Below are positions 6,328 through 11,416 of a stretch of 11,416 nucleotides of DNA, piece by piece. Numbering within the stretch: the stretch's first letter is position 1; every line of letters begins with the position of its first letter. Below the pieces are notes generated by a model. It saw only the letters and a list, made by a program, of their open reading frames with translations. It did not search any database and was not told the DNA's origin. This DNA comes from an uncultured Hyphomonadaceae bacterium (lineage in GTDB: Bacteria > Pseudomonadota > Alphaproteobacteria > Caulobacterales > Hyphomonadaceae), in contig CALLCD010000298.1 in NCBI GenBank assembly GCA_938049795.1, positions 1 through 11,416 on the forward strand, in the 5' to 3' direction. The position numbers and the translations under genes were made by a program.

Positions 6328-6756
6328 ATGGCCTATTGGTTGTTCAAATCCGAACCGAATGCGTGGTCGTGGGAGGATCAGGTTGCCAGGGGTGCCGCTG
6401 GCGAGGAATGGGACGGGATCCGCAATTATCAGGCGCGCAATTTCATGCGCGAGATGAAGATCGGGGATCGCGGGTTTTTCTATCATTCGAATGTCGGGCT
6501 GGAAATTGTCGGCATTGTCGAAGTGTGCCAGACCGTGCATCCGGACTCGACAACCGATGATGCGCGCTGGGACTGTGTGGATGTGCGCGCGGTCTGTCCC
6601 TTGCCGGTGCCGGTGACGCTCAAACAGGTCAAAGCCAATCCGAAGCTTGCGGACATGTCGCTCGTCACCTCGATGCGCTTGTCGGTGCAGCCGGTCAAAC
6701 CGGACGAATGGGCCGAAGTGTGCAAAATGGCGGGGCTGGACCCGAGGACAATTTAG
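6328..6756 (+). CDS. EVE-domain protein (THYN1-like, modified-base reader)
   Basis: This 142-residue protein is a single EVE domain. Visible signatures are WLFKSEP (4-10), WDGIRNYQARN (28-38), GDRGFFYHSN (46-55), GIVEV (62-66) and MRLSVQPV (116-123). EVE domains share the PUA-like fold and are thought to recognise modified bases in DNA or RNA through an aromatic pocket; in bacteria the ligand is mostly undefined. The gene is 5 bp after the DUF533 gene with no strong ribosome site, so it may depend on coupling. Its TAG at 6754-6756 overlaps the convergent phosphatase stop. Although some EVE proteins sit in defence contexts, here the surroundings are housekeeping. Confidence 0.92.
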   Translation: MAYWLFKSEPNAWSWEDQVARGAAGEEWDGIRNYQARNFMREMKIGDRGFFYHSNVGLEIVGIVEVCQTVHPDSTTDDARWDCVDVRAVCPLPVPVTLKQVKANPKLADMSLVTSMRLSVQPVKPDEWAEVCKMAGLDPRTI

Positions 6757-7280
6757 CGGGCACCCTGTTCGAAGTCGGCGAACGCCCATTCTGCGAAGTC
6801 GGCGAGATTGCCGCTCTTGAATAGGAAGCCGCCAATACCGGCCGCGTGGGCGGCGTCGATGTCGGTCTGTTTGTCGCCGATCAGGAAGCTGGCTTCGCGT
6901 TTGACGGGATATTCGGCCATCGCCTGCAAGAGCATGCCCGGCTTTGGTTTGCGGTCGAAACTGTCTTTGCGATAACGGGCAATCTCACCCTCGGCATGAT
7001 AGGGGCAGAAATAGAGCTTGTCGATCTGTGCGTCTTGCTGGGCGAGCTCTGCCAACATCCAGTTATGTAGGGTGTGCATTTGCGCTTCGGTGTACAGGCC
7101 GCGCGCAATGCCGGACTGGTTGGTGACGATGAAAATCAGCCAGCCGCGCGCCTTGAATTGGCGGATGCAATCGCTTGCGCCAGCGATCCATTCGAAGTTT
7201 TCACGCTCGCAGACATAGCCATGATCGACATTGACCACGCCATCGCGGTCGAGAAAAAGGGCAGGGCGTAAAGTGTCCAT
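6753..7280 (-). CDS. HAD-IIIA phosphatase, GmhB-like (heptose bisphosphatase family), zinc site degraded
   Basis: The product is 175 residues. HAD motifs are complete: LFLDRDGVVN with nucleophile Asp11 and Asp13 (8-17), IVTNQSG (51-57), RKPKPGM with Lys111 (110-116) and FLIGDKQTD (132-140). This is the layout of D-glycero-D-manno-heptose-1,7-bisphosphate 7-phosphatase, which acts in LPS heptose synthesis, and of the related HisB N-domain. In the E. coli-type enzyme, zinc is held by C-x-H and C-x-C. Here the first site reads CPYH, with Cys92 kept and the His replaced by Tyr94. The C-x-C is replaced by Ser107-Phe-Asp109, so only one ligand clearly remains. No gmhA or hldE is nearby, so the true substrate is open. 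The ATG at 7280 is preferred over an upstream TTG at 7322 because it sits directly before the HAD motif. A TATAAG at 7288-7293 lies so close upstream that the transcript may be nearly leaderless. Confidence 0.85.
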   Translation of the reverse strand: MDTLRPALFLDRDGVVNVDHGYVCERENFEWIAGASDCIRQFKARGWLIFIVTNQSGIARGLYTEAQMHTLHNWMLAELAQQDAQIDKLYFCPYHAEGEIARYRKDSFDRKPKPGMLLQAMAEYPVKREASFLIGDKQTDIDAAHAAGIGGFLFKSGNLADFAEWAFADFEQGAR

Positions 7281-7379
7281 CTCATTGCTTATAGCCGAGC
7301 CTTTGAGGGCGGGCCAGAGCAATTGGCGAACAGCTAAAATCTCTTGCAGAGCGGCCGAAAACCCGTTTCACTCTGATTG

Positions 7380-7417
7380 CGGGGGCACTCAAAGCAAAAT
7401 TTTACAAACCGCCCCCG
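7380..7417. repeat. GC-rich inverted repeat with AT-rich centre upstream of the glycine-rich gene
   Basis: CGGGGGC (7380-7386) and GCCCCCG (7411-7417) are perfect 7-bp inverted arms, separated by 24 nt that contain the palindrome AAAATTTT (7396-7403) almost exactly at the centre. It lies 18 bp before the ATG at 7436 and just before the ribosome site. It could be an operator, or a leader hairpin if transcription starts upstream. There is no T-tract after it, so it is not a typical terminator. Confidence 0.5.
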
Positions 7418-7424
7418 ACGGTTA

Positions 7425-7430
7425 GGGAGG
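7425..7430 (+). promoter_or_regulatory. Strong ribosome binding site of the glycine-rich gene
   Basis: GGGAGG lies 5 nt before the ATG at 7436. It is among the best Shine-Dalgarno matches in the window, fixes the start and suggests efficient translation. Confidence 0.7.
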
Positions 7431-7435
7431 TAGAT

Positions 7436-7711
7436 ATGGAAAGTTTAATTCCACTTATTGTGAGCGCCGCTGGCGGCGGTATTTTGGGACCGATTGTGTC
7501 CAAACTGCTTGGCGGCGGCGGCACGCAAGGGCTGCTTGGCGGCTTGCTTGGCGGGGTTGGTGCGCATTTTGGTGCGGACGCGGCTGGTGTCGGGCAAATG
7601 CTCGGTGATGGGGCTTTGATGGGCTATGTGCAGGGCTTTCTGCAAGGTGGCGCAGGCGGCGGTGTGCTCGGCCTGATCGCGGGCAAAGTGCTCGGCGGCA
7701 GCAAAGACTAG
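7436..7711 (+). CDS. Small glycine-rich hydrophobic protein (91 aa), probably membrane-associated
   Basis: I do not recognise a named function. By my count, 30 of the 91 residues are glycine, and most others are Leu, Ala, Val and Ile. Two hydrophobic glycine-zipper-like blocks are visible: LIPLIVSAAGGGILGPIV (4-21) through LLGGLLGGVGAHFG (33-46), and YVQGFLQGGAGGGVLGLIAG (64-83). A more polar centre, ADAAGVGQMLGDGA, separates them. It ends in a charged GSKD. The layout recalls small Gly-rich proteins of about 90 residues common in alphaproteobacteria, some misannotated as DNA methyltransferase, and superficially some bacteriocin precursors. No leader peptide, immunity gene or dedicated exporter is evident. 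A strong ribosome site before it and a terminator 25 bp after it make it a self-contained transcription unit, which supports it being real. Confidence 0.78.
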   Translation: MESLIPLIVSAAGGGILGPIVSKLLGGGGTQGLLGGLLGGVGAHFGADAAGVGQMLGDGALMGYVQGFLQGGAGGGVLGLIAGKVLGGSKD

Positions 7712-7736
7712 AACGGTCTGTAAAAGACAATTGGAC

Positions 7737-7764
7737 AAAGGCGGGGCAGATGTTCCGCCTTTTT
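7737..7764 (+). terminator. Intrinsic terminator after the glycine-rich gene
   Basis: AAAGGCGG (7737-7744) pairs perfectly with CCGCCTTT (7755-7762) around a 10-nt loop, with five T residues at 7760-7764. It stops transcription of the + strand gene ending at 7711. Read on the - strand the hairpin is followed by only three T residues, so it may serve less efficiently for the convergent MFS gene that ends at 7778. Confidence 0.85.
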
Positions 7765-7777
7765 CATTGGGAGGGGG

Positions 7778-9016
7778 TTACGCGTCGAGCGGGACCAGAT
7801 CGACGCGATTGGCTTTGACCCCGCGCCAGAACGGAATGATGGCGAGCGCAGTTAGAGCGGCGGCCAGGATAAAGGCTGCGCCGCCAAAATTGATCGCCGC
7901 GGTCTCTTTTGAAAATTCATGCAAGGTCCGCGTCATGATGATCGGCGCGATGATCATGCCGAGCGCCTGAACGCTGGCAATCGCGCCTTGCAATTCGCCT
8001 TGCGCATCTTCAGGGGTCTGCTGGGACATGATGGCATTGACCGAAGGGCCGGCCATGCCTGCAAGCGAGGAGATGGGGATGAACAGATAGGCCACCCAAG
8101 GCGCAGAGGCGAGGCCGAAGCCGACGAGCGAGAGCGTGCCCATTGACAGCGCAAACAGGGCGGTGCGGACCTCGCCGAATTTCTTGATGAAGCGGCCCAT
8201 CAATCCGGCCTGCACAACCGCCGCGCCGATGCCGACAAAGGCGAGCGATGCGCCGATTTCTCCGCTCGACCAGTCATAGCGGATTTCGCCGTGGAAGGAC
8301 CATGTGGCCGGAAACACGACATGGGCGAAGCCGAACGTGCCGACCGCGATCAGGAACCACGAGACTTTGGGCAGTTTGGAAAAATGCTTGAACGCGCCGA
8401 ACGGATTGGCGCGAGCGAGATCGAAGCTGCGGCGTTTCTCCGGTGCGAGCGATTCGGGTAAGACGAATGCGCCATAGAGGAAGTTGATGATCGAGAGCGC
8501 GGCGGCGGCGAAGAAGGGTAGGCGTGTATGGATTTCGCCGAGCAGGCCGCCAATCGCAGGCCCGAGGATAAAGCCGATGCCGAACGCGGCCCCGATCATG
8601 CCAAAGGCTTTGCCGCGATCTTCGGGCGCGGTGACATCGGCAATATAGGCGTTCGCTGTCGAGATTGTGGCCGAGGACAGTCCGGCTAAGGCGCGGCCGA
8701 TGAACAGCAAGATCAGCGAGGTCGCAAAGCCCATGATCAGAAAGTCGATGCAGAGAGTGAAGATCGACGCCAACAGGACCGGACGGCGGCCAAACCTGTC
8801 TGATAGAGCGCCAAGGGTCGGCCCGGCGAGAAAGTTCATCAGCGCATAAGTGGTGGTCAGGATGCCGCCCCAGACGACGGCTTCTTCGGCGGTGCGTCCG
8901 GTCAATTCTTCGAGCAATTGCGGTATAACGGGTATAATCAGGCCGAAACCGATCATATTCAGCATCACCGTGACCAGCACGAACATGAAAGCATTTTTGT
9001 GGGTGGTCCCGCTCAT
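7778..9016 (-). CDS. MFS efflux transporter, TCR/Tet family
   Basis: This 412-residue inner-membrane drug:H+ antiporter-type protein has about 12 hydrophobic helices. Helix 1 contains NMIGFGLIIPVIPQLLEEL (20-38), typical of Tet-like members. MFS motif A is GALSDRFGRRPV (69-80) between helices 2 and 3. RALAGLSSATISTANAYIADV (108-128) and the antiporter motif C-like GIGFILGPAIGG (146-157) follow. The C-terminal half is intact. It resembles TetA-type exporters, but chromosomal members of this group rarely give tetracycline resistance, so the substrate is unknown. The ATG at 9016 is chosen over a TTG at 9085 because the latter would overlap the upstream permease gene and adds a non-family N-terminus. 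No clear ribosome site is seen. The gene lies 31 bp after the DMT gene. Confidence 0.88.
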   Translation of the reverse strand: MSGTTHKNAFMFVLVTVMLNMIGFGLIIPVIPQLLEELTGRTAEEAVVWGGILTTTYALMNFLAGPTLGALSDRFGRRPVLLASIFTLCIDFLIMGFATSLILLFIGRALAGLSSATISTANAYIADVTAPEDRGKAFGMIGAAFGIGFILGPAIGGLLGEIHTRLPFFAAAALSIINFLYGAFVLPESLAPEKRRSFDLARANPFGAFKHFSKLPKVSWFLIAVGTFGFAHVVFPATWSFHGEIRYDWSSGEIGASLAFVGIGAAVVQAGLMGRFIKKFGEVRTALFALSMGTLSLVGFGLASAPWVAYLFIPISSLAGMAGPSVNAIMSQQTPEDAQGELQGAIASVQALGMIIAPIIMTRTLHEFSKETAAINFGGAAFILAAALTALAIIPFWRGVKANRVDLVPLDA

Positions 9017-9047
9017 GGCCAAGGTTTGGGCGCGATTAGGGGCAAGG

Positions 9048-9911
9048 TCAATCGGTTTTCGCTCGCGCACGAGAAAGTGTAGCAACCCCGACCCCTGCCA
9101 GAATAAGCGTGCTGGCCATCATAAAGCGAAAGCTGATCGGTTCGCTGAGGAATATCACGCCGCCAAGTGCGGCAATGGCGGGCACGGTGAGCTGGGCGAT
9201 GCCGGCTTTGGTGGCTGAAAGCGCGCGTAGGGCGGAGTACCAGATGACATAGCCGAGCCCCGATGTGATTGCGCCGGAGGCAATTGCGAGCAAGACGCCA
9301 TAAGTGGCGGGGACGGGTTCGGGATAGGCGGCGAAGACGAAGGGGAAGATTATGATTGCGATCAGGCTGGCGCGGAGGAAATTGCCTGCCGTGCGGCGTG
9401 TCGGGTCAGGGTCTGGGCATTTTGTGTCGCGCCCGATGAGCGAATAGGCGCCCCAGCCGATGCCGGCAATGGCCATTGCGGCGGATGCGAGAAGCGGCGG
9501 CGTGTCGAGGCCGGGCGAAAGAAGCCAGATAAGTGCCAATATGGCCGCGATCAAGCCGGTCCATTGGAGCAGGCTGAGCCGTTCGCCTTCGCACAGGCCT
9601 GCTCCGACCATTGTGATCTGTACCAGCGCGAACAGGATTAGCGCGCCTGTGCCTGCGGGCAAGGCGATATAGGCATAGGAGAACAGGGCGGCATAGATCA
9701 GGAGCGTCACAGCGCCCGCCCAGCTTCCCGCGTTTAGGCTGCGCAACGGTCCTGCGATCAGAGCGAGGACCACACCGCCCGAGACGAGCCGGATGAGGGC
9801 GAAACTGCCCGCGCCGATGCCGCCATCGACGAGACCAAGCCGTCCGAGCAGGGAATTGGCGGCAAAGGCGATCATCGCGAAAACAGTCAGGAGGAGGATG
9901 CGCGCCTGCAT
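9048..9911 (-). CDS. EamA/DMT-family permease (drug/metabolite transporter)
   Basis: The 287-residue product is almost entirely hydrophobic, with about ten membrane helices in two EamA halves (about 5-132 and 142-282). Supporting segments are AFAANSLLGRLGL (15-27), GEGERLSLLQW-like CEGERLSLLQWTGLIAAIL (107-125), GLGYVIWYSALRAL (218-231) and QLTVPAIAALGGVIFLSEPIS (240-260), the family's most conserved block. Substrates of such permeases are usually small metabolites or amino acids exported by proton exchange; none can be assigned here. The ATG at 9911 comes 5 bp after the trkH stop. A longer frame runs upstream to 10004, but it overlaps trkH and adds an Arg-rich stretch foreign to the family. 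Confidence 0.88.
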   Translation of the reverse strand: MQARILLLTVFAMIAFAANSLLGRLGLVDGGIGAGSFALIRLVSGGVVLALIAGPLRSLNAGSWAGAVTLLIYAALFSYAYIALPAGTGALILFALVQITMVGAGLCEGERLSLLQWTGLIAAILALIWLLSPGLDTPPLLASAAMAIAGIGWGAYSLIGRDTKCPDPDPTRRTAGNFLRASLIAIIIFPFVFAAYPEPVPATYGVLLAIASGAITSGLGYVIWYSALRALSATKAGIAQLTVPAIAALGGVIFLSEPISFRFMMASTLILAGVGVATLSRARAKTD

Positions 9912-9916
9912 GCCGG

Positions 9917-11365
9917 TCAGCCGCGCCAGAAGCGGGGGGTGAGGACGACGAAGACGGCGACAAATTCGAGCCGTCCGAGCAACATGGCGGCGGCGCATAT
10001 CCATTTGGCCATATCGGGCAATGACTGGAATGTGCCCGCCGGTCCGATCACCGAGCCAAGCCCCGGGCCGACATTGGATACGCTGGTCGCCGCGCCCGAA
10101 ATAGCGGTGACCGGATCAAGCCCTGTCAGTCCAAGCAGGGCGGCCGTGGTGACGAAGGTGGCCAGATACAGGAACACAAAGACGAGCACGGACTGGATCG
10201 TGTTCTCATCGACCGAGCGGCCATTATACCGGACGGGGACAAGCCGGTTGGGGCTGGTCATGCGGCGGGCATGGGCGAGGATGGCGCGTGCGGCAATCTC
10301 GAGCCGGAAGACTTTGAGCCCGCAGGCGGCCGAGCCAGCGCATCCGCCGAGAAACATCAGCACAAGGAATATCGAGGTTGCCCCCGGCCCCCAGGCGGCA
10401 TAATTGGCATTGGCATATCCCGTGCCGGTCATGACGGAGACGACGCTAAACGCTGTGGTGCGCAGCGCGTCGCCATCATTTTCGAACACGGCGGCGCCAT
10501 TGCCATAAATGTTGTGCACGAGAAGAAGCGCGATGGCGGCGACCATAATGGTGAGATAGACGCGCGGCTGGGAGCTTTTGAACAGCGGACGCGGATTGCC
10601 GCGCGCGAGCATGACGAAGGAGGCAAAGGGCAGTCCGGCGAGGATCATGAACAGGATCGCGACGCTGGCGACGCCATTGCCGAAAAAGCCAAGCGAGGCG
10701 TCATGGGTGGAATAGCCCCCGGCCGACATGGTGGTCATGGCGTGGGTCACGCTGTCGAATGTGTTCATGCCATTGATGCTGTAGAGCACGGCGCAGGCAA
10801 CCGAAAGGACGAGATAGACAATGCCGGTCTGGGCGGCAATCTCGGTGACGCGCGGCAGGAATTTGCCGGACATGTCAGAGCTTTCGATCTGGAACAATTG
10901 CATCCCGCCCACGCGCAGGCTCGGCAGAATGGCAATCGCGGTGACAATAATGCCGATCCCGCCAATCCATTGCAGAATGGCTCGCCAGAGTAAAAGCCCG
11001 CGCGGCATGGCGTCAAGCCCGGTCAGAATGGTGGCCCCAGTGGTGGTCAGGCCCGAGACGCTTTCAAACACGCTGTCGGTCAAGGTCTGTCCGGCAAAGA
11101 CGAAGGGGATGGCGGCCACCGCTGGCAGCATGACCCAGATCAGTACGGTGAGGAAAAATGCTTCGCGCGGGCCGGTCTTGCCGTCATCCTGCCCGACGAG
11201 CAGCGCAAGGCAAACGCCGATAAAGATCGTCCCGAAGGCGGAGATGGCAAACACGCCCCACGCTTCATGCCCGTCAGCAATGTCGATCAGCGCAGACGGG
11301 ATCATCGCCACGCCGACAAGGGCGGTCATGATGCCGGTGGCAAGAAGAACAGGGCGAAGCTGCAT
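9917..11365 (-). CDS. trkH: TrkH-family potassium uptake transporter, membrane subunit
   Basis: This 482-residue inner-membrane K+ translocating subunit normally works with the NAD/ATP-binding regulator TrkA. Four M1-P-M2 repeats show their selectivity-filter loops in order: TTTGAT (107-112), SAGGYS (214-219), TGTGYA (313-318) and NVGPGLG (431-437). LQWIGGIGIIV (131-141) precedes the second half of repeat 1. GGCAGSAACGLKVFR (340-354) is the loop between repeats 3 and 4, and GRLEFVAVFVVLTPRFW (464-480) is the typical C-terminus. Length is normal and all four Gly-based filters are present, so it should be functional. No trkA lies in the window. The ATG at 11365 lacks a clear Shine-Dalgarno. Only 51 bp remain to the right, with no recognisable feature. 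Confidence 0.93.
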   Translation of the reverse strand: MQLRPVLLATGIMTALVGVAMIPSALIDIADGHEAWGVFAISAFGTIFIGVCLALLVGQDDGKTGPREAFFLTVLIWVMLPAVAAIPFVFAGQTLTDSVFESVSGLTTTGATILTGLDAMPRGLLLWRAILQWIGGIGIIVTAIAILPSLRVGGMQLFQIESSDMSGKFLPRVTEIAAQTGIVYLVLSVACAVLYSINGMNTFDSVTHAMTTMSAGGYSTHDASLGFFGNGVASVAILFMILAGLPFASFVMLARGNPRPLFKSSQPRVYLTIMVAAIALLLVHNIYGNGAAVFENDGDALRTTAFSVVSVMTGTGYANANYAAWGPGATSIFLVLMFLGGCAGSAACGLKVFRLEIAARAILAHARRMTSPNRLVPVRYNGRSVDENTIQSVLVFVFLYLATFVTTAALLGLTGLDPVTAISGAATSVSNVGPGLGSVIGPAGTFQSLPDMAKWICAAAMLLGRLEFVAVFVVLTPRFWRG

Positions 11366-11416
11366 GGGAGCGTGTGTAACCGAGCTTGGTTGGTAAAGTC
11401 TTTATGGGAGGCGTGC

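Noticed and set aside
6328..6756. EVE gene with neighbouring methyltransferase as an anti-phage defence system
   Set aside because: The methyltransferase is of small-molecule type, not a DNA methylase; no nuclease, helicase or mobile element is nearby.
7436..7711. Glycine-rich gene as a bacteriocin operon
   Set aside because: No leader with a clear cleavage site, no immunity protein and no processing ABC transporter in the window; the nearby MFS gene is a convergent Tet-type exporter in another unit.
10271..10993. + strand open frame of 240 codons opposite trkH
   Set aside because: trkH on the other strand has all four selectivity filters; this frame is Gly/His/Asp-rich with no motif.
7778..11365. 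Three transporters as an acquired resistance island
   Set aside because: No transposase, integrase or terminal repeats, and base composition matches the neighbouring genes.

Overview
The window looks like ordinary chromosome from a high-GC alphaproteobacterium, probably close to the Caulobacterales/Maricaulales/Hyphomonadaceae. The grounds are a perfect CtrA-type box (TTAA-N7-TTAAC), a sulfate-assimilation pair of DUF934 then cysH, and proteins whose closest remembered relatives are alphaproteobacterial. That placement is inference. No rRNA, tRNA, CRISPR, prophage or insertion sequence was seen.

Left end (1-863, + strand): the tail of a DUF934 gene overlaps by one base the gene for a [4Fe-4S] APS/PAPS reductase (cysH). 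Together they form the end of a sulfate-to-sulfide operon.

Envelope pair (895-4003, - strand): an OmpA/BON-type peptidoglycan-binding protein is followed by a 628-residue protein that I do not recognise. The latter has one N-terminal membrane helix, at least ten copies of a degenerate D-[LFV]-x-P repeat, an Arg-rich linker and a C-terminal helix-hairpin-helix-like domain. A CtrA box lies 46 bp upstream of the ompA-like start, so this pair may be cell-cycle controlled. It is the most interesting part of the window.

Central + strand cluster (4269-6756): a two-helix membrane protein of unknown function, a METTL7-like SAM methyltransferase, a DUF533/YebE-like protein and an EVE-domain protein. 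They are closely spaced and are probably co-transcribed. The last gene overlaps, tail to tail by 4 bp, a GmhB-like HAD phosphatase on the - strand (6753-7280) that has lost most of the usual zinc ligands.

Small solitary unit (about 7380-7764, + strand): a 91-residue protein that is one third glycine, with a strong ribosome binding site, a GC-rich inverted repeat just upstream and a good intrinsic terminator just downstream.

Right end (7778-11365, - strand): three membrane transporters, transcribed in the order trkH-like potassium transporter, EamA/DMT permease and Tet-type MFS efflux protein, with gaps of 5 and 31 bp. They may be one operon, although their functions need not be linked.
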